Shown piece by piece: positions 42,983-53,508 of a DNA stretch of 64,000 bases (within the stretch, counting starts at the first letter, position 1; each line of letters starts with the position of its first letter). The notes beneath the pieces are model-generated. The model had not been told where the DNA came from and ran no database searches. It saw nothing but the letters and a program-made list of their open reading frames with translations. The DNA is taken from NCBI GenBank assembly GCA_037126765.1, contig JBBCBC010000016.1, forward strand, positions 18,915,778 through 18,979,777. The letters run 5' to 3'. Made by a program: the position numbers and the translations under genes. The stretch comes from Stenogyne calaminthoides (taxonomy: Eukaryota > Streptophyta > Magnoliopsida > Lamiales > Lamiaceae).

Positions 42983-43410
42983 ACCGAGCGCCAGCCCGAC
43001 TGGGCTTTGATGATGTAACTTGCTTTTGTTTTTGAACACTTGATGTAATTATTTTTTGTCGAACTCTTTATGTACTCGCCTTCGGGCCTTTGTCTATCAA
43101 TGGAAGTTTTATCTTTTTCCTTCCTTTATTGTGCCAACTTGATTTTCTTATGCGACCTTGAAATTGCTTTAATTCTCGTCATCTTATTGTTTATGCGACT
43201 TGATGTCGGTTATTTCTTTAGTCGTCTTACAAAGTCGGGGGTAATCACACCTCGCTGGGTTGTGATTTCGCCTCCAATATGTCAAAAGTTGCACCTCGGG
43301 TGATTCATATATTCTTTTATACGTGATCCCGTCAGTTTTAACACATGAATTTTGAAAAGAAATACATACATTGTTATTGATTGGTACAATTTGTTTACAA
43401 AGATGCGAAC
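42983..43410. other. Spacer between convergent aORF and pol ends, Gypsy-B
   Basis: Short spacer with no protein signature. Both transcription units end into it. It includes repeated words such as GTCGTCTTA/TCGTCATCTTA that recur in the Gypsy-C spacer. Confidence 0.45.
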
Positions 43411-44577
43411 CTACTGATAATATTTCCTCAGGTGGGTCGCATTCCATGGGTATTGAGCCTTGGTACCTTCTGGTCTTTCAAGCTCGTATGCTCCATTTGG
43501 CAGGACCTTCGAGACTTGAATGGCCCCTCCCAGTTTGGACCGAGGAACCCTTTGATTCCCCAAATACTTTCTTTAGCACCAAGTCTCCTTCCTTGAACTG
43601 TTGAAGTCGCACTTTAGAATTGTAGAATCTCTTCGACCGTTGTTTATATCTCGTGTTCCTCATGTTGGCTTCTAAACGCTTCTCTTCGAGCAGTTCTAGA
43701 TTTCTGGCTAAGGCCTCGTTGTTGTGGTCGAAGGCGACCTGACTTGTGCGGAGACTGGGAAAGTCAAATTCTGTGGGTACGACTGCCTCAATTCCGAAAG
43801 CCAATGAGTAAGGAGTCTCTCCTGTCGAATTTTGGCAGGTCGTCCTATACGACCACAACACATCGGGAAGCTCGCTAGCCCATTTCCCCATTTCTCCCTC
43901 GATCTTGGTTTTGAGCGTGTGTTTAATGATCTTGTTCACAGCCTCGACCTGACCATTTGATTGGGGATGATATGGGGTTGAGAAGAGCTTCGTGATCTTC
44001 CATTTCTTGAAAAAGGCGTCTATTTTGAGGCCATCAAACTGTTTCTCATTGTCGGATATGATCACCTGTGGTAATCCAAATCTGCAGATGATGTTCCACC
44101 ATATGAATTTGATGACGTGATCTTGATCTATAGTCGCCAATGCCTCAGCCTCGACCCATTTTGTGAAGTAATCTACCGCTACCAGGGCGTATTTGACCGA
44201 GCCTGGAGCTGTTGGGAGCGGCTAATGATGTCTATCCCCCACTTTGCGAATGGCCAAGGACTGAGGATGCTTGTAAGTTCCTCTGGGGCGGCCTTGATGG
44301 AAGGTGCATAGATTTGACACCTATGGCACTTGGGGCGAAAATGATGGCATCGGCCTTTAATGTTGGCCAAAAGTATCCTTGTCTCGTGGTCTTGTGGGCC
44401 AGCGATTCTCCCCCTGCGTGGTTTCCACATTCCCCTTCGTGTATTTCTCATAGGATAATTTGCCCTTGCTCTGGTGTGATACATCGAAGTAAGGGTATGC
44501 TGAAACCTCATTTATATAACTCGTTATTGATCAGTGTGTACCGCGCGGCTCGCAATTGTAATTGTCGGGCTTGAACT
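43411..44577 (-). pseudogene. Gypsy-B integrase (frameshifted)
   Basis: The zinc region is in 44511-44179 (CHRCQIYAPSIKAAPEEL, WPFAKWGIDII), where the first catalytic D sits in GIDII. A frameshift near 44160 leads to the frame 44140-43478: VIISDNEKQFDG (second D; the usual DNG is DNE), TPYHPQSNGQVEAVNKII (E) and LWSYRTTCQNSTGETPYSL. The C-terminus ends YPWNATHLRKYYQ with a stop at 43413-43411, in another frame. The DDE triad is kept but the frame is broken at least twice. Confidence 0.85.
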
Positions 44578-45650
44578 CAATCACCTGGCAAGAGACCATT
44601 TGTCAAGTATTCAATGATGGGAGTCATCCAGCTCAGCGTCGGGGTTTCTAAGGTCGCGATTTCTGTGCGTGTAGTGGATGGGTGGGAGAGCATTGTGATG
44701 GTGACATCTTTCATTTCTGATGGCCCTTCGAATGTCACTAGCCGTGCTAAGGCGCCGGCTCGCGAATTCTGATCTCTCGGGATTAGCTTGACATGGACCT
44801 GTTCGAACTTTTGACATAACATCTTTACAATCTCTTGGTAGGCCGCCATCCTGTCGTCCCGTGCCTCGTATTCTCCGGAGACTTGGCAGGCTACAAGCTG
44901 AGAATCTGTGTGTACCTGCAATCTTTTGACTCCCATGGCTGTCGACATCTCTAGGCCATTGATGAGTGCCTTATATTCGGCCTCGTTATTTGTCATAGGG
45001 AAGTCGAAATTAATGGCATTCTGGAAAGAGATGCCCTATGGACATATCAGGATCAAACTGGCCCCCGACTTGTGGGAGGTCACTGATCCGTCCACAAATA
45101 ACTCCCATGGTGGGCTGCTTAAACACCCGGCCTCTGAGGAGAACGCATGTTCGACAATGAAATCGGCTAGCACCTGAGCTTTGATGGCGGGTCGAGGTGC
45201 GTATATTACCCCGTTTTATCCGACCTCGATGGCCCATTTGAGACATCGACCTGTTGTATCAGGTTGGTTAAGCACATTCCTTAGGGGCGTGGAAGTAAGA
45301 ACTTCGACTTGATGATCGAAAAAATATGGCCTCAGTTTTCTCACACTCATGACTAGTGCATATACCAATTTCTCCTGTACTAGGTAACACTGCTCGGTTT
45401 CATTCAGTGTTTGACTAACAAAGTAGATCAGAAGTTCATTCCTGTCTTCTACTCGGACGAGTACTGCACTCAAAGCGGTTTCTGAGGTCGCGAGGTATAG
45501 AAAGAGTTTCTCCCCTGGAATGTGTTTTGATAAAATACTTATGTCTGCAAGATAAGCCTTAATTTTATCAAGAGCCTCCTGACTCTCGGGTGTCCATTCG
45601 AACTTTGATTTCTTTCGAATCGTGTCGAACAGTGGTTTGCATTTATCCCC
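44578..45650 (-). pseudogene. Gypsy-B RNase H and second RNase H-like domain
   Basis: The open frame from 46046 to 45216 carries on from reverse transcriptase: FEWTPESQEALDKIKAYLAD, LYLATSETALSAVLVRVED, YFVSQTLNETEQCY and PYFFDHQVEVLT. The second RNase H-like part is in 44996-44577 (MTNNEAEYKALINGLEMSTA, KRLQVHTDSQLVACQVSGEY, RDQNSRAGALARL). Here the glutamine codon that became a stop in Gypsy-A is intact. Between 45216 and 44996 the frame is shifted. Confidence 0.8.
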
Positions 45651-47990
45651 CATTCGGGAGATGAATCTATTCAAAGCGGCCAGACAACCTGTGAGTTTCT
45701 GTACTTCCTTCACGTTTTGAGGTTCTCCCATGTCTAAGATGGCTTTGACCTTTGCTAGATTCGCCTCTATTCCCCTTTTGCTAATCAAATGCCCCAGGAA
45801 TTTTCCGGATTCAACTCCGAAATTACACTTCTTGGGATTATGCTGCATATTGAATTTCCTTAGGATGTCAAATGTTTGTGCCAGGTGCATAAGGTGATCT
45901 CTGACCTCAAGCTTTTGACGACTATATCGTCCACGTAGACTACCATCGACTTGTCGATGAGGTCGGAAAACATGTGGTTTACCTGATGGAACGCACCGAT
46001 GAGGGAGGTCCATTGCCAGGATCGATATTGGGTACCAATCGTACACGTATTAAAAATAAAAACCTAAACATCGTCTAAAAGCAAGGTTTAGATTTGTTAC
46101 CCTTTGAAGATCGAGGTGTTGATTCCACTATAGATCTTCTAGTATGTTTCCTAGCCTCGTCCGAATGCCGAGTGGACAACAATCTATCGAGCGTGGAGAG
46201 GGTGCCTCCTATTTTGTTTTACGTAAAACCTAATGCTGGATCTTTGCATTTTTTGATTTAGTGTGCTTAGGGTTTTAGACGAAACTAAACTCCTTTATTT
46301 ATACTCCTCGGGTTTAAATGGGCGGACTAAGGATCGATAGAAGGTATAGGATTTGGGCTTCTCCGCGGACCCAAATACTCTTATGTTCACCCGAAACATT
46401 ATTTGGCGAAGAACATTAATTCATCCCACTAGAGAATTAATGTTTAACTCTCATCCTATCCCTAATCGAATCGGGGCTTCTATTAAATTTATAATTCCCC
46501 ATGTTAAAGATATCGCGCGTCCATTAATTATTATAACCCATTTGCTTTAATTAATTAATATCTATTATTCCTTGAGTAGTACCACTCAACCTTGATGTCG
46601 TCGCAGTTATTAAATCCACCTACTGAGGGTTTTAATCTGACAATCCATTATGAGTTTCCTCAAGGGGCGTCATCATCCTGGATGTCCAGACACGGTGGCC
46701 TAATGAGATAAATAGATATCATGCGGCGATGTCAATACCCAAAATCTGAATCTGACGAGATCTACCAAGATTCTCACCTACAATAAATCAAAGTAGTGAA
46801 CAAAGCACCCCACATATCTAAATACCACACTTAGGGTTGAGAATTATAAAAGTCACCAAGACCTCTAGTTCTTCATAACAATCAGAATAGAAGAACATGT
46901 CTTATCGTGACCCATTCAATACGACATAGCGCACTAGTATAAACTAATGGCCAAGACAAGCCACCAACAAGTTTATACTACAACTTAAACCAATAGTTAT
47001 GTCCAGAACTATCTCAGTTGTGAATATTGTTTATATCTTATAAGGAACTTGACGATGTGATCTTCTGTGTGACTACAAACCCACCACATTGTCTACTATA
47101 TAAGATAAGTAGACACATAAGAAATTTATAAGAATACAATAATGTGAAAAACTATTTATTTCAGATAATAAGGAAATTGAATATACATCCACAAAAGCTC
47201 ACTAAAAGTTTGCTTTACAGTATACACCAAAATTACCAACCTTTGATATTTTGCCCCTGCGTTCTTTAGACCGAAGGGCATTCTTTTCCAAAAGTAGATA
47301 TTCTTTTCAGTCAGGAATGAGGTGTGTTGTCGTTCGGATTCGTGCATGGTTATTTGACGATATCCTGCAAAGGCATCCATGAACGACATCATTTCGTGAC
47401 CAGCCGTGTTATCTATCAAGTGGTCGATGTGAGGCTTGGGGAAGAAGTCCTTTGGACAAGCATCGTTGAGGTCCGTGAACTCGAGATAGAGTCGTCAAGT
47501 TCCATTTGAATTTTTCACCAACACTGCGTTAGCCACCCATTGTGGTTGATCGGCCTTTGTGATCAGGTCATTATCTAACAACTTTTTTATTTCCTCGGCC
47601 AATGCAACATACTTTTTGGGGCCGAATTTCCGCCTCTTTTGGGCAATCGGCTTTCGAGCTGGATCGATGTGTAGTCTATGACATGTGACATTTGGGTCGA
47701 TTCCCACCATGTCATTGTGCGACCATGCAAAGACGTCTAAATTCTTTTTGAGAAAGTCGATGACTTCCCCCTTCAGGTCGTCTGGTATCTTGGAGCCTAT
47801 GATGACTTCTAGATCCGGTCGAGCTGGGTCTACCTTGACTTTCTCGAGATCTTCCCCCGTGATGGCCCTTGAGGCATCTTTTCGGGGGTCGTCGATCTCT
47901 GCTTCGAGCAGAAACTCTTCCAATTTGGGTCCCATTCTCGAGTCGAGGTCGCTTTGACTTCTCTTTTTACTTGCTTTTTTATTACTCGAT
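45650..47990 (-). pseudogene. Gypsy-B reverse transcriptase, split by a solo LTR
   Basis: The N-terminal half is in the frame 48469-47495 (DVFAWSHNDMVGID, KRRKFGPKKYVALAEE, WVANAVLVKNSNGT) and in 47419-47156 (MIDNTAGHEMMSFMDAFAGY, RMPFGLKNAGAKYQRLV). A 1249-bp solo LTR then interrupts the domain inside the valine-asparagine step. The C-terminal half resumes at 45978 with HMFSDLIDKSM and an intact YVDD (45937-45926). Next come AQTFDILRKFNMQHNPKKC and FLGHLISKRGIEANLAK. Without the insertion this would be among the better reverse transcriptases of the window. Confidence 0.87.
45984..47232 (-). mobile_element. Solo LTR in Gypsy-B reverse transcriptase
   Basis: Flanked by perfect 5-bp duplications TTACC at 45979-45983 and 47233-47237. 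On the minus strand the ends read TTTTGGTGTATACTG and GTTCCATCA, which look like TGTTGG and CCAACA LTR ends with one change each. A TATA motif in the same orientation lies at about 46294 (GAGTATAAATAAAGG). There is no internal coding region. It matches neither the Copia-1 nor the Sirevirus-2 LTR, so it is a third LTR family. Its 1249 bp split a conserved coding motif precisely. Confidence 0.85.
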
Positions 47991-48624
47991 TCCTCACATT
48001 GTTTTTCACTATCTATTACAAGTATTTGTTTGCTAGATATCAATGCAGAATTGAAAAGAGGTAGAGAATAAATCAAACAACCTCTTGCATCCACTTGGTC
48101 ACCTTTAACGGTGCCGACTAGCCCACTCTCGGTGGGGAACTTTACATAAAAATAGAAAGTTGAGGACGCATCCTCGAATTCATGTTCAAATGGCCTCCCA
48201 AGGAAGCCGTTATAGGAACTTGGGAGGTCGACAACTCGGAAATCTAACAGTCTAGTGGTCGTAACCTCATTATTCAAAGTAGAGACTAACTCGACAGCCA
48301 GCCGGATCATGCTAGATGGCTTCACTGTTGCATCTCTGAAGCCTTTCACGATGTGGTCACATGGGGTGATGTAGGCATCATAGTCCCCGAGCTGATCTAG
48401 AGTCTTCTTGAAGAGGATACTGCAGAAGGCACCCCCATCTACCAGCAGCCGACACACAGTTGTCCCCATTTATTCACCTTAATTACCAGGGGATCGACAT
48501 TTGGGTAGACTATTCCATCTTTTTCTTTCTCGCCAAACTCGATTGTGCTGGTTTCTTCCCCCACTGTGAAAACTGGCAGCACCATTTTTCTGGCATTCTC
48601 TATTTCCCTTATTTCGGCCTTCAT
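47990..48624 (-). pseudogene. Gypsy-B protease (DGG active site)
   Basis: The end of gag and the protease start are in 48624-48439 (ARKMVLPVFTVGEE, GIVYPNVDPLVI). The active-site block in the frame 48469-47495 reads CRLLVDGGAFCSILFKK, with D-G-G (48439-48428) instead of the D-S-G of Gypsy-A. The conserved block NGFLGRPFEHEFED follows. The frame then runs on into the reverse transcriptase N-terminus without a stop (324 codons). Loss of the serine may weaken or abolish proteolysis. Confidence 0.83.
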
Positions 48625-49190
48625 TCACCGTTTTGATGAGTAGGTTGAGGAGAGTCCTCCAACTGTCCCAAGTGGGGAGAGGGTATGTATGATGTGACCT
48701 CCCGCGACTTCGGACAAGGGCAGAATAGGTCGCTCGCCCTGTCCTGCTCTCTGGTCGGCATTTCTTGGGGCGGGCTCCGCCTGTCGGGGATGATCTACCT
48801 ATTGGCGACCTCTCTGAGCGTGATCATGATTCCTCTGAGGTCGTTTGACAAATTCATCCAACAAACCATCTTCGTATAGCCTGCAGAGTTGGGGAAGTAG
48901 ATCTTTGCATTCGCTTGTGTAGTGGCCTACCTGTTCGTGGAAATGACATAATTTGTTGGGGTTTAACTTGCCTTTGTTCTTGATGGGGCGAGGTAGGAGG
49001 AGTAATTCTCATTCCCTGATCTGAGTGTAGACATGCCCAGGTGCATGCCTAATGCCTCCATCAGCTTTATAGGGATGTTTTCTTCGAACGACTTGAAGCT
49101 GTCGGATGCCTTGTAGTGGCCCCCGGTTTTCTTGAAGCTTTTCTTTGAGTCTACGACCTCCTTGTTGTCGGATAGTCGGGACTCCAGAAG
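48625..49190 (-). pseudogene. Gypsy-B gag, C-terminal part with zinc knuckle
   Basis: Contains CHFHEQVGHYTSEC at about 48945-48903, the Tat-type zinc motif also seen in Gypsy-A (CRYHEMVGHNTSDC), followed by KDLLPQL. Upstream it carries the gag tail as far as the inserted solo LTR at 49196. Frames are interrupted. The rest of gag continues beyond the insertion at 51047. Confidence 0.7.
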
Positions 49191-49195
49191 TTCCG

Positions 49196-51041
49196 TGTTG
49201 GGGTTATACTGAAAAGTATGCTTTTACTTTGTATAACCAAACTGAATTTCTGTCTTATTTACTGAAATAAATTATTTATCACTGATGCTTTAAATATCAT
49301 TGAATGTTACATATATTTCTTGCATAAGCTGTTCAATAAATAGTAAAATGTTACATTGTAGTTAATTTAGTGATACGGATCACGGAAGATTAAATTAACG
49401 ACCCGCCTGTAACTAAAAAAGTACGCTATTCACGACCTAGATGGAAATGAACAATCCATCGTGAAAGGTTGAAGTGTAAGGCTCTCGATTGGCTTGTCTT
49501 GACCAAGAGATTACACTAGTGCATGGTGATGCACTGAATAGGACCTACATGAGGATAAATTCTTGAAAGACTTTGAACTAGGAAGAATTAGACCCTCGGT
49601 GGTTCGTTATTTCTTAATCTTAAGTCCCCTTAAATATGATGGTGTGTGGTTAGTAATTATTGCTTTGACTTATGACGGGTAGAGAATCAATGAGATTCAA
49701 TACTTTATATCTTGGGCAATTATTGGTCACATCGATTGCTAAGATTTAATACCAAGAATGGGTGTGCAAATGCACGCATTGTTCGATTTGTCCCTTGGGG
49801 AGGTTCATAAGATTTATCATACCAAATCTTGCAAGTGGAACTAGTTTAAAAGATGGATAATAATGTTGAACCTTTCCTTGACCAAGGACAAAAAAATATT
49901 AATTAATGGAAAGCTATTTCGATTGGCATGAATTAATTAATGGGCTAGATAATCTTAAACACGGAAAATAATAATCGGAGCCATATTACTTGATAATATG
50001 GGTTAAGATGGATAGTCAATAATAATTATGTAGTGGGATTAATTAATATTTATGGGCTTGAATAATATTGTAGCTCAATATTGATAATTCAAAGATCCAT
50101 TGGAAGGTCCAATCTTAATTCTCCTAAAGGCCCCTCAAGTAGCCCAAACATAAAGTCCAATAACTGAAAAAAAGTGTTTAAAAATAAAATAAATTTTGTT
50201 GCCTAATTTTCTATTTTTTTGAAAATAATAAATAAAAGAGGGAGAAAGATTTTCTTTGAATTTTGTTGTGGAATGAAGATAAGTATTCTTGGAATACAAG
50301 AGTATCTCATTAAATTCAAGAAATCTCCCACTTGGTTATTTATTTTGAAATTTTCGAAAATTTTGAAGAAATAAGGGAAAGAAAGATTTTCTTGAAAATA
50401 TATTATGGAAGATATGTATTCTTGCAATACAAGTATATCTCTTAAAATTCAAGAAGATCCAAATCTTGAAATCTTTATCCTTGTTTTTCGAAAATAACCA
50501 TAACAAGAGAAGGTGGGATTTTTATGGAATATTTTAATTATGGAGAAAAGAATATATGATATATATTCAAGATTTCTTGGAGATCAAGAAAAAGATTTTT
50601 CCTCCCTATTCCATGATGAAAAATCGGCCACCACCTCATCTATAAATAGGGGATGATTTCTTCATCCCCAAGTGCAATTCCATGTGTTGGAAAAATTAGA
50701 AATCCACAAAGGTGGTGCAACAAATAATTTGTTTTTCCTTTTGTTAATTGTTCGCGAGTTTCCTTCCACCGGATTGACGAGCAAGGACTTGGGAATACTT
50801 GGGAAGACTTTTTGGTGTGTTCGTGCCGACGAAGTCCATTGTCATTCCAAACAGGTTAGTTCACATAAACCTGTAGCAATTCATCGCGTGGGATTTATGT
50901 GAATCAAGCGATATGCATGATTTGTTGTTGAATTATTAATTGAATTAATATAGGATTAATTCATGCTAGTAATAATTGTTAGAATTAAATTTTTATTTAA
51001 ATATTCATCCCGAATAGATCCGGGCAATTAATTCCACAACA
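49196..51041 (+). mobile_element. Solo LTR in Gypsy-B gag
   Basis: Starts TGTTGGGGTTATACTG and ends TTCCACAACA, with perfect 5-bp duplications TTCCG at 49191-49195 and 51042-51046. A TATA box (CTATAAATAGGGG) at 50641-50648 sets the plus orientation. It is 1846 bp with no internal region and no similarity that I can see to the other LTR families here, so it is a fourth family. Frames inside it are chance. Confidence 0.93.
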
Positions 51042-51046
51042 TTCCG

Positions 51047-51548
51047 ATGTGTGGATCAAGTCGTTGGATCGCGCCGGAAGTCGGGCGAGCTAATTGTCGG
51101 GTATTCGGTGGTCATGCGGCGCCCGCGACTTGGTTCCCTTTACGAGGCGGAAACGGCCTCAAGAAATTTTACCTCATCTCCGTCTCCTTCGGTATGAGTT
51201 TGTCGATCCTTTCAATGTAGGGTGATCTAATTCCGTTTCCCCTTGTCGGTATTCATCAATCGTTGCACAGTCAGCAATTAAGGTTACCAAAGCCGTGTGA
51301 AAGTCAAGAATATTACGCGAGTTCTCAAAAGTGTCCACGAGAATGGTGGTAGCGAGGTAAACCACCGATGAGCTTGGTGGCCAGAGTCAAAGAGAAAAGT
51401 TGACACTTAGTAAAATCGGATCGCCAATAGAGGCCATGTCACAATTGTATTTAAGCTACATGGACCCTTGGGTCGAACTTCAGCATGAGCGATCTAGGTC
51501 CTTTCTCTGGCGATCTTCCTCCGGGTAGGTGCGGAGTAACCATAGTTC
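51047..51548 (-). pseudogene. Gypsy-B first-unit gag fragment
   Basis: Gag sequence matching the second-unit copy from 38341 to about 38700 (shared words GTCGATCCTTTCAATGTA, GGTGGTAGCGAGGTAAACCA, CTACATGGACCCTTGGGTCG). Many 1-2-bp gaps break every frame. It extends beyond the homologous break point of the other copy toward the solo LTR and stops abruptly at 51548, where the Sirevirus-2 LTR begins. Confidence 0.8.
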
Positions 51549-52335
51549 TGTTGGGAGATGAATTTAATAGAAGTTTTGATTAGATCCCAAAACCCCGAGT
51601 ATGACATGTTGGGATAATCTTGATAGGAAGAGTGGGGTTCAATATAGATTGTTCAGAAGTTATCTGCACCATGTATAGTCGGCAGATATAGATCGGGTTA
51701 GATTTTGAAGACATTTGAAGACTTCGATAAAAATGGCGAAGACAAGACTTTCGGTATGTCATCAAGACAATTGAAGACTCGATTATGTCATGAAGACAAC
51801 GAAGACTCGAAGACACTAAAGACCCGGTGAATTCTTGAAGACTCGATGAGATCTTGAATACTCGATATAACTTGAATGTTCGTGAGGCATTGAATATAAT
51901 CTATCGAAGACTACAAAAAAAGCGAGAAAAGCGCCAAATGTTAGAGAAAAGTAGATATTGCCCAAAACATTCATATGCAGATAAAAGGAACTAAGTTTAA
52001 GTGTTGTTTAAGGTTGTCTCATTCAGAGAGATTGACCAAAAAGAGCCGTTTTGTTTGTCTACATTCACTGAAGACAAGAACCAATAGCAGAGGAAGACAA
52101 CACAGCTTTTTACTTTCTTACCTTTGAAAGTGACAGACCCTAAATCATGTCAAGTAGTACTAAGTTCCGAATCGCAAAAAATTGGTGATTAAGCTACATG
52201 ATTGATATTTCCTAAAACATGCAAGGGAGTGTTCAAACCCTAAATATAGCCGTTCATCAAACACCGGAAGAGGAAACCCTTGATACTATCTCCTCCAACG
52301 GATAGTTTTTCAAAATGACCTTGGTGATGGTTGCC

Positions 52336-52343
52336 TATAAATA
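52336..52343 (+). promoter_or_regulatory. TATA box of Sirevirus-2 LTR
   Basis: CCTATAAATACCAG; the solo LTR has the same motif in reverse complement near 33190-33200. This marks the U3/R boundary roughly 30 bp downstream. Confidence 0.65.
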
Positions 52344-52642
52344 CCAGTAACCTTCTACATTGAGAGGTCATGAGAAATTTCAAAGCACCTCAAGAGCTCA
52401 TTCGTATTATTGTAAATTGAAGCACTCGAAAACCCTAGAATTTCCCAAGTGTTTCACATTGGAGAGAGCTAACTATTCTAAGCTTAGATTGATAGATATA
52501 TTCAAAGCTTAGAAGAGATATCTAGCCTTTGCATTAGTTCTTATTGTAAAGGATATCTCACTCTAGTTGAAACCAACCCAAAACCCTAACCCTTTGTTAA
52601 GGTAGTTTGTGTGTGTTTTGTTGGTGAGTTAGAGTTGTAAAA

Positions 52643-52823
52643 GAGTTAGTAAGCTATAGTGAGTTAGCGAAGAAAACTCTAGAAAGAAGTTAGTAAGCAA
52701 CTTGTGGTAGTCTCAACACTTGTGTGTGTTTGAGTTAGTAAGTACAGTGAGTCGGCCCGAGAAAACTCAAGGTAGAAAAAGTGAGTAAGCTTCTACGGTG
52801 AGTTAGCCTGAAAGCTTTAGGAA
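52643..52823 (+). repeat. Minisatellite in Sirevirus-2 LTR
   Basis: Four imperfect units of about 43-46 bp, each starting GAGTTAGTAAGC or GTGAGTAAGC and mostly continuing with GTGAGTTAGC-like words and an AAAACTC block. The same four units occur in the solo LTR (about 32715-32905, reversed), so the array was present in the ancestral LTR. Confidence 0.75.
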
Positions 52824-53385
52824 GTGATTAAGGAATTTCTCTGAAGATCAGAGAGAGTGGACGTAGGAGCTTGAGTCTCTGAACCACTATAATTGCTGTG
52901 TTGTTTTGCTTTAAATCTTTGCATTATTATCATTTGCATGTTTTTCACTGCATAGTTCACTGATATTGGGTTGGAACTAATCCAATTGAACTTGCATCAA
53001 ATTGATCCTGGCCTTAATCCTTTGTTTTATTGAAGGAAGATTTTCATAAAGCTAAAACGAGTATAAACTTAGGGCCAACTATTCCCGCGCTTGAGTAGCT
53101 AGAACAGAGATAGTTACCAAATCGAACTAACTTTCTCGAGGTTCGATAAGATAATTATTTGATCAGCGCCTCGGGATAAACTTCGAGCTCATTGGGTAAT
53201 CTGAAGCTTCGGCGGCTTCGGGATCATTGTCTCGATAGACTTTGACTCGGGGCAATCCGTGCTTCTCGAGCAAAATCATCGGGATAACTTGACCCATCGA
53301 CCTCGGTGAAAAGAAAAGTTTTAAAAATCATGAACACGTGTATTCCCCCATACGTGTGAGCCTCGTTAACACCGGGACCAACAAG

Positions 53386-53397
53386 TGGTATCGAGGC
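53386..53397 (+). promoter_or_regulatory. Primer binding site of Sirevirus-2
   Basis: TGGTATCGAGGC, two bases after the LTR end, differs at two or three positions from TGGTATCAGAGC, the plant tRNA-iMet-type site. Confidence 0.8.
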
Positions 53398-53508
53398 GGT
53401 GGTTCATTTTGACCACTTGCTTTGGTAGCCATAGTCTATTTTATTTGAAAGACTTTGGTGGTCTACTGAATAGATCTGTTTGCTGATATCTTACAAGGCT
53501 CAGTCATC

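Larger units (their letters stand above)
38341..51548 (-). mobile_element. Gypsy-B: tandem Tat/Retand-type element sharing one LTR
   Basis: Minus-strand order from 51548: gag part, [solo LTR 49196-51041], gag C-terminus, protease, reverse transcriptase split by [solo LTR 45984-47232], RNase H modules, integrase (ends 43411), antisense aORF on the plus strand (40469-42982), PPT, LTR (40026-39444), PBS, and then a second gag start (39434-38341). One LTR thus closes one internal region and opens another. The two gag fragments (51047-51548 and 38341-38700) cover the same part of gag, so they are true duplicates. The 5' end of the first unit is cut by the Sirevirus-2 LTR. Confidence 0.82.
51549..53383 (+). 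repeat. 5' LTR of Sirevirus-2
   Basis: Starts TGTTGGGAGATG and ends GGGACCAACA, followed after two bases by a PBS. Its length is 1835 bp. It is defined by comparison with the solo LTR at 32141-34072 in reverse complement. A TATA box (TATAAATA) is at 52336-52343. It contains irregular GAAGAC repeats at 51716-51910 and a minisatellite at 52643-52823. Confidence 0.92.

Noticed and set aside
46020..46060. GGTACCCAATATCG on the minus strand as a primer binding site, making 45984-47232 an LTR plus internal start
   Set aside because: Perfect 5-bp duplications lie outside this point on both sides and the sequence ends CCATCA, so the whole interval is better read as one solo LTR.
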